A DNA stretch of 64,000 bases from Ensifer adhaerens (GCF_028993555.1 NZ_CP118611.1:186001-250000), one strand, 5' to 3'; shown: positions 46,825 through 56,274, numbered from the stretch's first letter. Notes: a model not told the origin generated them from the letters alone. Numbers and translations: made by a program.

Positions 46825-47910
46825 CTAGCGGTCGATGACAAGATCGCTCAGCGGCTTCGAACAGCAGGGCAGGAAAAGCCCGGCGTCGATCTCGCGTTGC
46901 CGTATGCCGCCATTGTGGTTCATCTCGACCGAGCCGGATACGAGCTTGGACTTGCACGTGCCGCAGACACCGTTCGAACAGGATGATGGCAGCTTCACCC
47001 CGGCCTTTTTTGCGCAGGAAAGAATGGTCTGCTCTCCCGCCACGGCGATCTTTCGCGCTTGCTTGGAGAACTCGACCTGGAATGTTCGAGTGGCGGGCTG
47101 TTCGACGACGACAACCTCAGCGTCGTCGATCGCGGCCGCATCAAAGCTCTCCTCGATGTAGTTCGACGGGGGAACGCCCAGTTCGCCAGCGATCGCGCGC
47201 GCTGCAGCCATGAACGGCGCCGGACCGCAACACATCACGACACGCTCGGCGATATCGGGCACGGCAAGTTTCATGTAGGCCGGCGATATCCGTCCGGTCA
47301 GTCCTGGCCAATTGGCCTCGCCGGATACAAGTTCCGGCAGAAGCTGAAGCCGGAGGCCCTTCATCCGATTGGCGAGCGTGGCAAGTTCATCGCGGAAGAT
47401 GAGGTCCTTCGGGGTGCGCGCCGCGTGCATGAAGACGACGTCGACAGGTTCGCAGGTGTCAGCAAGTTCGCGAACCATCGCCATGACAGGCGTAATTCCT
47501 GATCCTGCGGACAGAAACAGATACTTTTTCGCGTTCGGGCGCGTGAATTGACCGAGGGGGCCGCTCGCCTTGATCTTGGCATTGACCGTGAGGTTGTCGT
47601 GAAACCAGTTCGAGATCTTGCCGCCGGCCATGCGTTTGATTGTGACGGAAAACGCATTGCTGCGCTTCGGTGACGACGAGATGCTATAGCAACGGCTTTC
47701 CGCTTCGCCGTCGACATCGAGGTCGAACAGGAAGTATTGACCGGCTTCGAAGGCGAAGCGCTTGCCCTGTGCGGACGCGAACGTGAATGTCTTCACATCG
47801 TGCGTTTCCTGGTGGACGTCGACGCAGACGAGATCTTCATCCGTGTCGCGGCTCCACAAATCGCCAAGCTCAAGACGCTCAGCCAGAGAGAAGGTGCTCT
47901 TAGTATCCAT
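46825..47910 (-). CDS. Ferredoxin reductase component of a Rieske demethylase (GbcB/Stc3-like)
   Basis: A 361-residue NAD(P)H:ferredoxin-type reductase. The FAD segment is SRCYSISSSPKRSN, the NAD region LSAGSGITPVMAMVREL, and a C-terminal plant-type 2Fe-2S domain has PSSCSNGVCGTCKSKL plus LPCCSKPL. It passes electrons to the Rieske oxygenase gene it overlaps (11 bases). Start at 47910; a longer frame to 48015 would lie inside the oxygenase gene. GbcB and Stc3 are the close functional analogues. Confidence 0.9.
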   Translation of the reverse strand: MDTKSTFSLAERLELGDLWSRDTDEDLVCVDVHQETHDVKTFTFASAQGKRFAFEAGQYFLFDLDVDGEAESRCYSISSSPKRSNAFSVTIKRMAGGKISNWFHDNLTVNAKIKASGPLGQFTRPNAKKYLFLSAGSGITPVMAMVRELADTCEPVDVVFMHAARTPKDLIFRDELATLANRMKGLRLQLLPELVSGEANWPGLTGRISPAYMKLAVPDIAERVVMCCGPAPFMAAARAIAGELGVPPSNYIEESFDAAAIDDAEVVVVEQPATRTFQVEFSKQARKIAVAGEQTILSCAKKAGVKLPSSCSNGVCGTCKSKLVSGSVEMNHNGGIRQREIDAGLFLPCCSKPLSDLVIDR

Positions 47911-49153
47911 GGGCACGCATCCGGTCGATGTACCACGACGCGAACTTGTCGAGGTTTGTTTCGGAGAAGGGTGAGTAGGGGCCCGGTACGTAGGCGGGAT
48001 CCTCGACACCGGCATGCGAGCGGGCGACGAGTTCGGCGTCCTGATCGGTCGTGGCGATCCAGACGTTGGTCAGCTTCTCGAGGTCGTAGTCGGCGCCTTC
48101 AACGGCGTCCTTGTGCACGAGCCATTTTGTGCGCACCAGCGTTCTGTCCGCGGAGAGCGGAATGACGATCGAAACGACGGCATGGTCGCCCATGAAGTGG
48201 TTCCAGCTGTTATGACCCCAGAGATGCATGTCACCGAGGTCCTTACGCGACATGGTGCCAAGCAGCTTTGCCGAGGCGGCTGTCGCATCGGGGGTCTGGG
48301 ATTCGCCGGCGCCCGAAATGATCAGCCGCTGTGTGCGAAAATTGGTGGTGCAGTCGACCAGTTGCTCGACCGCTGCGGAAGGATAGCCGTCGGCCTCCCA
48401 TTGCTTGGTGCGCTCCTCGTAGAGCGCAAAATGCTCTTGGGCCTGGGCGCGATCTTCCGGGCTCAACGCGTCCGGGTCGAAACCGAAGTCGAGATCGACG
48501 AAGGAGACGCAGAGTTCGGGATGATTGGCGGAGCAATGGTAACACTCACGATTGTTCTCGATGGTGAGTTTCCAGTTCCCCTGCTCGATGACATCGGATT
48601 CATACGCGACCTTGGCATTTCTGATGTCGTAGGGCGCAAGGCGTTCCGCCATGACGTCGACGAGGCGGTCGATATCCTCGGGCGGACGGTCTGAGAGGCA
48701 CGCATAGATGAGGCCGCCGACCGACTTGAAGGTCACCGGCTTCAGGCTACGGCATTCCTTGTCGAAGCCCTTGCCCATGTGAGGGGCATAGCTCAGTTCG
48801 CCCGTGAGTTCATAAGTCCAGGTGTGATAGGGACAGACGAGCTTCGAAACGATCGTCTTTCCGGCATCGAGCAGACGAGCGCCCCTGTGGCGGCAGACAT
48901 TGTGCATGACGCGGATCTCGCCATCGTCGTCGCGCAGCAGAATGAGGCTCGTCTTGCCGATATCGACAACCGTTGCATCGCCCGGCTCCGGCACATCGCA
49001 TTCAAGGCCGATACAGATCCAGTGGCGGCGGAAGAACACCTCGAGATCCGCCTCGAACACGTCCTCGCGTGTGTAAAGGCCGGCCGGAAGGGAATGTCCT
49101 TCGGCTCTTGCGTCGAGCAGGGCCGATATGGGAGAAGCAAATGTCTGCAGCAT
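47900..49153 (-). CDS. Rieske non-haem iron oxygenase, betaine demethylase type (GbcA/Stc2-like)
   Basis: A 417-residue alpha-subunit oxygenase. The Rieske cluster ligands are Cys87-x-His89 (NVCRHRGAR) and Cys107-x2-His110 (LVCPYHTW). The mononuclear iron site is ENNRECYHCSANHPEL plus the aspartate in IATTDQDAEL. TKWLVHKDAVEGADYD and PAYVPGPYSP are shared with glycine betaine and proline betaine demethylases. It makes formaldehyde and a demethylated amine. Which betaine it takes is not decidable by eye. Divergent from the LysR gene. Confidence 0.9.
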   Translation of the reverse strand: MLQTFASPISALLDARAEGHSLPAGLYTREDVFEADLEVFFRRHWICIGLECDVPEPGDATVVDIGKTSLILLRDDDGEIRVMHNVCRHRGARLLDAGKTIVSKLVCPYHTWTYELTGELSYAPHMGKGFDKECRSLKPVTFKSVGGLIYACLSDRPPEDIDRLVDVMAERLAPYDIRNAKVAYESDVIEQGNWKLTIENNRECYHCSANHPELCVSFVDLDFGFDPDALSPEDRAQAQEHFALYEERTKQWEADGYPSAAVEQLVDCTTNFRTQRLIISGAGESQTPDATAASAKLLGTMSRKDLGDMHLWGHNSWNHFMGDHAVVSIVIPLSADRTLVRTKWLVHKDAVEGADYDLEKLTNVWIATTDQDAELVARSHAGVEDPAYVPGPYSPFSETNLDKFASWYIDRMRAHGY

Positions 49154-49248
49154 AATTCCACCTTATGTTCCGATCGAAAGGTCGATGGGTTGAAGGCAGG
49201 ATTGCTCAGCTTTTTTAATCACTCAACGGCATAAATATACGCGAGTGA

Positions 49249-49265
49249 CATTACCAAATGTAATG
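49249..49265. promoter_or_regulatory. Dyad operator in the LysR-oxygenase divergent region
   Basis: CATTAC-CAAAT-GTAATG is a perfect 6-5-6 inverted repeat ending eight bases before the LysR ATG. It overlaps the LysR ribosome site (GGAAGAAAC), in line with autorepression by a LysR-type regulator (T-N11-A type palindrome). Confidence 0.65.
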
Positions 49266-49273
49266 GAAGAAAC

Positions 49274-50185
49274 ATGGCGAACCTGAGGAAGAAACTACCA
49301 CCGCTCACCGCCTTGACGGCGTTTGAAGCGGCGGCCCGGTTGTCCAGTTTCACGCGCGCGGCGGCGGAACTCGGCGTGACGCAGGCTGCCGTAAGCCGGC
49401 AAATCCATTTGCTGGAAGAGGATTTCGGCTTCCCCTTGTTCAGGCGGCTGCATCGCAAGATCGAGCTGACGGAGAAGGGCAGGCTGCTTTCTGCGGCGAC
49501 AGGCGACGCATTCAACCTTATTGCCGACACCGTCGCCGATCTCCGCTCGGAAGATCAGGACGACGAACTGGCGATCTCCGCGACCATCTCGTTCTCACAC
49601 TTCTGGCTGCTACCAAGGATCGCTGCTTTCTCGCGTGCCTATCCCGAGATCAAGCTTCGCATCATCACCCAGGATACCCGCACAAGCATTGAGGCAAGCG
49701 ATGTGGACCTGGCGATCCGCTACGGAACCGGCACATGGTCGGACGGCCAAGCCGAGCTTTTGTTCGAGGATGAAGTCTTCCCCATTTGCAGCGCGGACTA
49801 CCTGCTCACCGCCGGCCCAATCCAAACACTGGAAGACCTCGTGCGCCATCCGCTGATATCGAGCGATATCGAGGACCCGACCTGGACGGGTTGGGAGGAG
49901 TGGCTTGCGGCCTTCTCCGTGAAGGCACCGAAGAAGGCCCGCGGCCTGCGCTGCAGCTACTACACAGAAGCCATTTATGCCGCATTGAATGGACAGGGCA
50001 TTGCGCTCGGTTGGAACCGCCTGGTCGCCGACCTGATCCAGCAATCCCGCTTGGTCCGACTTACCGATGCATCCATCCGCACCAGGGCGGCCTACTTCGT
50101 CGTGGTGCCGACGAGGAAGCCAAGAAAGGAAAGCGGACGGCTGTTCATCGAGTGGCTGCGCACGGTTTCCGGCCTGGTCGACTGA
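49274..50185 (+). CDS. LysR-family transcriptional regulator (GcvA-like)
   Basis: A 303-residue regulator whose N-terminus LPPLTALTAFEAAARLSSFTRAAAELGVTQAAVSRQI is a GcvA-type helix-turn-helix, with effector domain to the end. DVDLAIRYGTGTWSDGQAELLFEDEVFPICS is a family segment. It is divergent from the Rieske demethylase and presumably regulates it. GcvA homologues respond to glycine in enteric bacteria; here a demethylated amine could be the effector, which is inference. Confidence 0.9.
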   Translation: MANLRKKLPPLTALTAFEAAARLSSFTRAAAELGVTQAAVSRQIHLLEEDFGFPLFRRLHRKIELTEKGRLLSAATGDAFNLIADTVADLRSEDQDDELAISATISFSHFWLLPRIAAFSRAYPEIKLRIITQDTRTSIEASDVDLAIRYGTGTWSDGQAELLFEDEVFPICSADYLLTAGPIQTLEDLVRHPLISSDIEDPTWTGWEEWLAAFSVKAPKKARGLRCSYYTEAIYAALNGQGIALGWNRLVADLIQQSRLVRLTDASIRTRAAYFVVVPTRKPRKESGRLFIEWLRTVSGLVD

Positions 50186-50500
50186 GAGTTAGAAACCCTG
50201 CGGGTAGCTTGTTGCCGGACGCGCTGGCTTCAGCAAATGGGTCCGATGTCCTCATTGTGTTCCTTTGGGATCGCATAATGTATCGAACAGAACTCACTGA
50301 GTTCCTGGCAAACTGGGAATGGCCGCCGCGTGGAGCGGGCTCAGACTAGCCACGCTGCCTCATTCAGCTAAGTCGCAGACAATATTCTTGTGAAAAATCG
50401 TTCCTTGGGGCACAATTTATAAACGCAACTGAAGTGCGGCGCTCCCTGAAATCCGGCCGTCACGCGCCGCGGAACAGTTCGCGCGGGAGAGGCTGCGTCA
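50186..50500. other. 315-base region before the nuo operon
   Basis: No gene is evident. It presumably holds the nuo promoter; an AT-rich patch at 50381-50425 (TATTCTTGTGAAAAATCG, then ACAATTTATAAAC) is the best place, but the hexamer spacing is not standard. GGGAGAGG precedes nuoJ. Confidence 0.45.
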
Positions 50501-51001
50501 ATGGGCCAGGGGTTCTTCCTTCTGTTTGCTGCGGGGGCCGTGGTTACCGCCCTGACCGTCGTCCTGGCACGAAACCCTGTTCATAGCGCATTGGCGCTGA
50601 TGGCCTGTTTCCTGCAGATCTCGGCAATCTTTGTCCTGCTCGAGGCGCCGCTGCTCGCAGTCGTGCAGATTTTCGTCTACGTCGGCGCCATCATGGTCCT
50701 CTTCCTATTCGTGATCATGATGATCGACGTGCGCGAAGCGGTGCTGCAGCGGTTTTTGCCTGGACACAATCTGCCTGCATTGGCCCTGCTCGTCGTGCTT
50801 GGGGTTGAGATGCTTGCGCTTGTGCTCTGGAGCGGCCGCTTTTCGGCGATCGAGCCGATCACGCCACATGAAGGCGACCAAGTCAGGCAACTGAGCACGA
50901 CGCTGTTCGCCGATTATCTCCTGCCGTTCGAGGTGGCCTCGATCATCCTTCTCGCGGCACTTGTCGGCGCCATCGTGCTGGCCCGGAAGGAGTCCGGGTG
51001 A
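50501..51001 (+). CDS. nuoJ: NADH-quinone oxidoreductase subunit J
   Basis: A 166-residue membrane subunit with five helices. [47 protein letters not shown] is the conserved core with the pi-bulge helix. It is the first gene of the nuo run here, which is unusual, since nuoA normally leads. Its stop overlaps the nuoK ATG. Confidence 0.92.
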   Translation: MGQGFFLLFAAGAVVTALTVVLARNPVHSALALMACFLQISAIFVLLEAPLLAVVQIFVYVGAIMVLFLFVIMMIDVREAVLQRFLPGHNLPALALLVVLGVEMLALVLWSGRFSAIEPITPHEGDQVRQLSTTLFADYLLPFEVASIILLAALVGAIVLARKESG

Positions 51002-51303
51002 TGGTTCCGCTCTGGTGGTACATTTCGCTCGCAGTGGTCCTCTTCGTGATCGGAGCCGCGGGTGTGCTGCTCAGGCGTAACATCCTGGTCGTGCTGATGT
51101 CGCTCGAATTGTTGCTCAACTCGGTCAACATCAACTTCATCGCTTTCGGACGTTACTACGGCGACGTTCGCGGACAGATATTCGCAATCTTCGTCATCGC
51201 CATCACCGCGGCGGAGGTTGCCGTCGCCCTCGGCATTCTGGTCGCCCTCGTGAGGAACAAATCCACCCTCAAGATCGACGACGTGACGACGATGAAAGGA
51301 TAG
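51001..51303 (+). CDS. nuoK: NADH-quinone oxidoreductase subunit K
   Basis: A 100-residue, three-helix membrane subunit with the conserved proton-path glutamates in [13 protein letters not shown] and [15 protein letters not shown] at 50998 is an alternative start, but ATG 51001 overlapping the nuoJ stop gives the standard length. Confidence 0.92.
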   Translation: MVPLWWYISLAVVLFVIGAAGVLLRRNILVVLMSLELLLNSVNINFIAFGRYYGDVRGQIFAIFVIAITAAEVAVALGILVALVRNKSTLKIDDVTTMKG

Positions 51304-51307
51304 CGGC

Positions 51308-52771
51308 TTGGAACCGGTGTTATCAGTCCGGCCGTTACTTGCCGTCGCCGTCGCAGGACTGGCGGCACTCGCAGTTCTTCTTTTGAACAGGCACGAGAAA
51401 ATCCGCGATGCCGTGTCGCCGCTGGCAGCGGTCGTCATGTTCGCGGTCGTCATATCGATGGCGCCTACGGTGCTCGCGGGCGGTACCATCGAACTGCGCC
51501 TGTTCGAGGTCCTGCCGGGGATCGACTTCGCCTTCCGGGTCGATGCGCTCGGCATGGTGTTTGCAACCGTTTCCTCACTCCTGTGGATCGTCGCGGCAGT
51601 CTATTCTATCGGCTACATGCGGCACTTGCACGAGCACGCGCAGACGCGCTTCTTCGCCTGTTTCGCCACCAGTCTCGCCGCCGCCGTCGGAGGGGCCTTC
51701 GCCGCCAATCTGTTCACGCTGGTGATCTTCTATGAGGCGCTGAGCCTCGTGACCTATCCGCTCGTCTATCACCACGAGGACGAAGAGGCATGGGCAGGTA
51801 GCCGCAAGTATCTCGTCTACCTGATGGGCGCATCGAAAAGCGTCCTTCTGGCCGCGCTGGCGCTGACCTACCAGATTGCCGGCTCGCTCGATTTTGTACC
51901 TGGTGGCCTGCTGGCGAAGGTCGATGCTTCGGCCCCGCTGCTGACGGTTGTCTACTTCTGCTACCTGTTCGGCTTCGCCAAGGCCGCCGTGATGCCGATG
52001 CATGCCTGGCTACCCGCCGCAATGGTTGCGCCGACGCCGGTCAGTGCTCTCCTGCATGCCGTGGCCGTCGTCAAGATGGGCGTGTTCTGCGTGTTGCGGG
52101 TGGTGTTCCACGTCTTCGGCGTAGATCTGGTCGGCAGGCTGGGGCTCGGTATAGCCACTGCCTATCTCGTCTCCTTCACCATTGTGACGGCGTCGATCTA
52201 TGCCCTGACCCGGGACGACCTGAAGGCGCGGCTCGCCTATTCGACAGTGAGCCAGCTTTCCTATGTGGTGCTGGGAGCCGTGCTTCTTTCGCCGGTCGCG
52301 ATGATCGGCGGCATCATTCATATCGCCGTGCACGCCTTTTCCAAGATCACGCTCTTCTTCTGCGCCGGATCGATCTATTGCGCCTCGGGAAAACGCAACA
52401 TCAGCGACATGGCCGGCATCGGTCGACGGCTGCCCTGGACGATGGGGGCATTCTTTGTCGCCTCGCTGAGCATGATCGGCGTACCGCCGACCGCGGGCTT
52501 CGTCAGCAAGTGGTATCTGACGCTTGGCTCGGTTGAAGCTGGCGAGATGGCGTTCCTGGCCGTTCTGCTGGCGAGCTCGATCCTGAACGCCGCCTATTTC
52601 CTGCCGGTCAGCTACATCGCCTTCTTCGGAGCGGAGGCGCCGGGAGCGGCCGAATCCGTTCGTGAAATTCCGCTTGTGACGGTCCCCCTGGTCGCGACCG
52701 CTGCCTTGTCGGTGCTGATGGGCATCTTCCCCGGCTACTTCCTCGCATTGGCGGAAGGAGTGGTCAGATGA
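51308..52771 (+). CDS. Antiporter-like membrane subunit (MrpD/NuoL-NuoM family, first of four)
   Basis: A 487-residue multi-helix protein of the proton-translocating NADH-Q/Mrp antiporter family. Key residues are the helix-5 glutamate (LVIFYEALSLVTYPLVY) and the helix-7 lysine (VAVVKMGVFCVLR), with AMVAPTPVSALLHAVAV before it. It starts with TTG at 51308, five bases after nuoK and with AAAGGA upstream; GTG 51317 is an alternative. It sits where nuoL is normally found but is shorter than NuoL (about 610-660) and lacks the long lateral helix. Confidence 0.8.
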   Translation: MEPVLSVRPLLAVAVAGLAALAVLLLNRHEKIRDAVSPLAAVVMFAVVISMAPTVLAGGTIELRLFEVLPGIDFAFRVDALGMVFATVSSLLWIVAAVYSIGYMRHLHEHAQTRFFACFATSLAAAVGGAFAANLFTLVIFYEALSLVTYPLVYHHEDEEAWAGSRKYLVYLMGASKSVLLAALALTYQIAGSLDFVPGGLLAKVDASAPLLTVVYFCYLFGFAKAAVMPMHAWLPAAMVAPTPVSALLHAVAVVKMGVFCVLRVVFHVFGVDLVGRLGLGIATAYLVSFTIVTASIYALTRDDLKARLAYSTVSQLSYVVLGAVLLSPVAMIGGIIHIAVHAFSKITLFFCAGSIYCASGKRNISDMAGIGRRLPWTMGAFFVASLSMIGVPPTAGFVSKWYLTLGSVEAGEMAFLAVLLASSILNAAYFLPVSYIAFFGAEAPGAAESVREIPLVTVPLVATAALSVLMGIFPGYFLALAEGVVR

Positions 52772-53022
52772 TCAAGCGTGTCGTCGATTTCTTTGGCGAC
52801 GAGGGTTATGCAAGATCGCGCCGCCGGTTGTTCTATCTCGTGCTCGTTCTGATCGTCGTCGCCGATTTCCTGGTTCCGCGCGAACACGTCGAATATCTGT
52901 GGGAGCGCTTGCCCGGCTGGTCGGCCGCTTACGGCTTTGGCTCCTGCGTCCTGCTCATCCTCGTTTCCAAATTCCTCGGCCATCGGGTCGGGCTCATGCG
53001 GCGCGAGGACTATTATGATTGA
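52768..53022 (+). CDS. Small two-helix membrane protein within the nuo operon
   Basis: An 84-residue protein with hydrophobic stretches LFYLVLVLIVVADFLV and FGSCVLLILVSKFLG and charged ends (GDEGYARSRRR, MRREDYYD). It overlaps both neighbours: its ATG overlaps the upstream stop and its last eight bases overlap the next start. I do not recognise the family. The strict coupling and good Shine-Dalgarno (GGAAGGAG) show it is expressed; it may be an accessory antiporter-module subunit. Canonical complex I has no counterpart. Confidence 0.75.
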   Translation: MIKRVVDFFGDEGYARSRRRLFYLVLVLIVVADFLVPREHVEYLWERLPGWSAAYGFGSCVLLILVSKFLGHRVGLMRREDYYD

Positions 53023-54799
53023 CTTCGTCCATCCCGCCCTCCTGTTCATTCTCGGCGCAGTGCCGATCCCCTTCCTGAAGGGAGCGATCCGCAAGGTCTA
53101 TCTGGTGTTGATCCCGTCCGTGGCGATCCTCGTCGTCCTCACGTTGGAACCGGGCAGCTATGGTGTTGCGCGCGTCATTGGGCAGGAGATCCTGTTTGCG
53201 AAGGTCGACAAGCTCAGCGTCGTCTTCGCTACAGTGTTCACGATCATGGCACTGGTCGGCACGGTTTATGCGCTGCATCTGCCGCGGGCCGGTCAGCATG
53301 TGGCGGCTTTCGTCTATGTCGGCTGCGCCCTGGGCGTGGTGTTTGCCGGCGATTACCTGACCCTCTACCTCTTCTGGGAGGGCATGGCGTTTGCTTCGGC
53401 CTATCTGGTCTTCGCGCAAGGGGGCGATCGCGCGATCGGTGCGGCCTTCCGCTATCTGATGGTTCACGTCACCGGCGGTGTCGCTCTGCTTGGCGGCATC
53501 GTGCTGCACGGACTTGCCGCCGGTTCGTTGTTTTTCGGCCCGATCGCCGGCGGCGGTGTCGCTGGAGCGATGGATATTGGCGGCTATCTGATCCTTGCGG
53601 GCTTTTTGCTGAATGCCGCGGTGCCGCCGCTGAATGCCTGGCTGACTGACGCCTATCCCGAGGCGACCGTCACGGGCGCGGTGTTTATGAGTGCCTTCAC
53701 CACCAAGACGGCCGTCTATGTGTTGGCGCGCGCATTCCCGGGGACCGAGCTTCTCGTCTGGCTCGGTGCAGTGATGGCGCTCTACGGCGTCATCTACGCG
53801 GTGCTTGAGAACGACTGTCGGCGGCTGCTTGCCTATCACATCGTCAGCCAGGTGGGTTACATGGTGGCGGGTATCGGCATCGGCACCGAAATGGCTGTGA
53901 ACGGCGCCACCAGCCACGCCTTTGCCCACATCCTCTACAAGGCGCTTCTCTTCATGGGGGCGGGGGCGGTGATCGAGGTCACCGGGCGGCGCAAGCTCAC
54001 CGAGCTTGGCGGGCTCTACAAGACCATGCCGCTGACGGTTGCTCTCTACATGGTCGGTGCCTTCGCGATCTCGGCCTTTCCGTTGTTCTCGGGGTTCGTC
54101 ACCAAATCGATGGTGATTGCCGCCGCCGGACAGGATCACAGGGCGCTCGTGGTTCTGGCACTCACCATGGCATCCTCAGGGACATTCCTGCACACCGGCC
54201 TCAAGCTGCCGTACTACATGTTTTTCGGGCGCGATCGAAAGCTCGAAGCGCGGGAGCCGCCCCGCAACATGCTGGTCGCCATGGCTATGGCGGCGGTGCT
54301 GTGCATCGCGATCGGTGTATTCCCGGAGCGGCTTTATGCGCTCCTTCCGTATCCGGTCGCCTTCGAGCCCTATACGGGCGCGCATGTCACCGAGAGCCTC
54401 GGTCTCCTGATGTTTACCGCGCTGGGCTTTGTCCTCTTCCTGCGGGCGCTCGATCCGGAAAATACAATCAGCATCGACACAGACTGGTTCTACCGCAAGG
54501 GTGCGCGAGCCTTCCTGTGGTTCGCCGAGAAACCGTTGGCGCGCTACGAGAAGGCAGTGAGCAATGTGTCTGACAAAGTCGCGCTGCCGCTCCTGCACGG
54601 GGCAGCGCGCGCCGGACTGCGGGTCGATCTCAACGGCGTCGATGCCGCCGTCAATGGTCTCGCTCGCGCCATCCTTGGGGGCGGTGGCGCGCTGCGGCGT
54701 CTGCAGACCGGCGTCGCCACTCACTATGCACTGGCGATGATCGCCGGCGTGATTGCGGCGATCACCGTTTTCGCCGTCGTGTGGCAGCAGGGGGTCTGA
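53015..54799 (+). CDS. Antiporter-like subunit, long form (MrpD/NuoL-like, second of four)
   Basis: A 594-residue polytopic protein with helix-5 glutamate (LFWEGMAFASAYLVF) and helix-7 lysine (AFTTKTAVYVLARAF). Beyond the common core it has about 110 extra C-terminal residues (DTDWFYRKGARAFLWF...) reminiscent of the NuoL lateral-helix region. The segment GFVTKSMVIAAAG is MrpD-like. The ATG at 53015 overlaps the small gene; a longer frame from 52937 is discarded. It may act as NuoL. Confidence 0.8.
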   Translation: MIDFVHPALLFILGAVPIPFLKGAIRKVYLVLIPSVAILVVLTLEPGSYGVARVIGQEILFAKVDKLSVVFATVFTIMALVGTVYALHLPRAGQHVAAFVYVGCALGVVFAGDYLTLYLFWEGMAFASAYLVFAQGGDRAIGAAFRYLMVHVTGGVALLGGIVLHGLAAGSLFFGPIAGGGVAGAMDIGGYLILAGFLLNAAVPPLNAWLTDAYPEATVTGAVFMSAFTTKTAVYVLARAFPGTELLVWLGAVMALYGVIYAVLENDCRRLLAYHIVSQVGYMVAGIGIGTEMAVNGATSHAFAHILYKALLFMGAGAVIEVTGRRKLTELGGLYKTMPLTVALYMVGAFAISAFPLFSGFVTKSMVIAAAGQDHRALVVLALTMASSGTFLHTGLKLPYYMFFGRDRKLEAREPPRNMLVAMAMAAVLCIAIGVFPERLYALLPYPVAFEPYTGAHVTESLGLLMFTALGFVLFLRALDPENTISIDTDWFYRKGARAFLWFAEKPLARYEKAVSNVSDKVALPLLHGAARAGLRVDLNGVDAAVNGLARAILGGGGALRRLQTGVATHYALAMIAGVIAAITVFAVVWQQGV

Positions 54800-56274
54800 T
54801 GGCGTTCCCGCTGCTTAGCCTGATCGTCTTCGTACCTGCCGCCGGGGCAGCGGTTGTGATGCTTTTGCGCAGCGACGATGCGGTACGGTGGGCGGCGCTT
54901 GGCTTCACTCTGCTCGACCTGGGGCTCGCGATCGCGATGCTTGCCGGTTTCGATACCGGGATCTCTGGGATGCAATTCGTCGAGAAGCGCGTGTGGGTGC
55001 CGGCGCTCGGCATTAGCTTTGCACTCGGCGTCGACGGGATCAGCGCGCTCTTCGTGTTCCTCACCACACTGCTGGGCTGGATCTCGGTGCTCGCCTCGTG
55101 GACCGCCATCGACAGCAAGGTGAAGCTGTTCATGGTCAGCCTTCTGGCCATGCAGGCCCTGATGTTGGGCGTGTTCTCTGCGCTCGACCTGTTTCTGTTC
55201 TACGTCTGCTGGGAGGCAATGCTGATCCCGATGTATCTGATCATCGGGGTCTGGGGCGGCGGCGGTCGGGTCTACGCGGCGTTCAAGTTCTTCCTCTACA
55301 CCCTGGCGGGCAGCCTCCTGTTCCTGATCGGCGTCATTGTTCTTTACTTCGAGGGGGGCAGGACCTTCGATATCCCCGCCTTGATGGCGCTGGACCTGCC
55401 TTTCGAGGTTCAGTCCTGGCTGTTCTTTGCCTTCCTCGTCGCATTCGCGGTCAAGGTGCCGATGGTCCCGCTCCACACGTGGCTGCCGGATGCCCATGTG
55501 CAGGCTCCGACGGCCGGTAGCATCATCCTTGCCGGCGTGCTTCTGAAAATGGGTGCCTACGGGTTCCTGAGGTTCTCGCTGCCGATGCTGCCGGAGGCTT
55601 CGGTCTATTATTCGACCCTGATGATGGCGCTTTCGGCGCTGGCGATCGTCTATGGCGGGCTGCTGGCTCTGGCGCAGGACGACCTGAAGAAGCTGGTGGC
55701 CTATTCCAGTATCAGCCATATGGGTTTCGTGACGCTCGGGATTTTTGCTCTCAACCCGCTCGGACTCAAGGGCAGCATCCTGCAGATGTTCAATCATGGC
55801 GTAACGACCGGCGCCCTCTTTCTGTTCGTCGGCCTGATCTACGAGCGCACCCACACCCGCAGCATCGCCGACTATGGCGGCTTGATGAAGGTGGCACCCG
55901 TTTACACCGGGTTTCTGGCGCTGTTCGTGCTGTCTTCGATGGCGCTGCCGGGAACGAACGCGTTCGTGGGCGAGTTGTTGGTGCTGTCGGGCGGGTTCGC
56001 CGCCAACCTCACACTTGGTGCCGCGGCCGTTCTGGGCGCATTGCTGAGCGCAGCCTATTTGCTCGGCATGTACCGGAAGGTTGCGCTTGGTCCGTCGAGC
56101 GTCGGAGCACGGTTCAAGGTTCGCGATGTCAACGGCCGTGAGATGGCGGCGATCCTGCCGCTTGCCATCTTCGTTCTTTGGGTCGGGCTCTATCCCAAGC
56201 CCTTTCTCGCCATCATCGACAACTCGGTCACGCATCTCTTGCAGCAGGTCCACGACAGGGGGGACGGCCAATGA
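54799..56274 (+). CDS. nuoM: NADH-quinone oxidoreductase subunit M
   Basis: A 491-residue antiporter-like subunit. VCWEAMLIPMYLIIG (Glu) and LLKMGAYGFLRFSLP (Lys) are the proton-channel residues; MVPLHTWLPDAHVQAPTAGSIILAG is the NuoM hallmark. The start ATG overlaps the upstream stop (TGATG) and the stop overlaps nuoN (ATGA). Confidence 0.93.
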   Translation: MAFPLLSLIVFVPAAGAAVVMLLRSDDAVRWAALGFTLLDLGLAIAMLAGFDTGISGMQFVEKRVWVPALGISFALGVDGISALFVFLTTLLGWISVLASWTAIDSKVKLFMVSLLAMQALMLGVFSALDLFLFYVCWEAMLIPMYLIIGVWGGGGRVYAAFKFFLYTLAGSLLFLIGVIVLYFEGGRTFDIPALMALDLPFEVQSWLFFAFLVAFAVKVPMVPLHTWLPDAHVQAPTAGSIILAGVLLKMGAYGFLRFSLPMLPEASVYYSTLMMALSALAIVYGGLLALAQDDLKKLVAYSSISHMGFVTLGIFALNPLGLKGSILQMFNHGVTTGALFLFVGLIYERTHTRSIADYGGLMKVAPVYTGFLALFVLSSMALPGTNAFVGELLVLSGGFAANLTLGAAAVLGALLSAAYLLGMYRKVALGPSSVGARFKVRDVNGREMAAILPLAIFVLWVGLYPKPFLAIIDNSVTHLLQQVHDRGDGQ

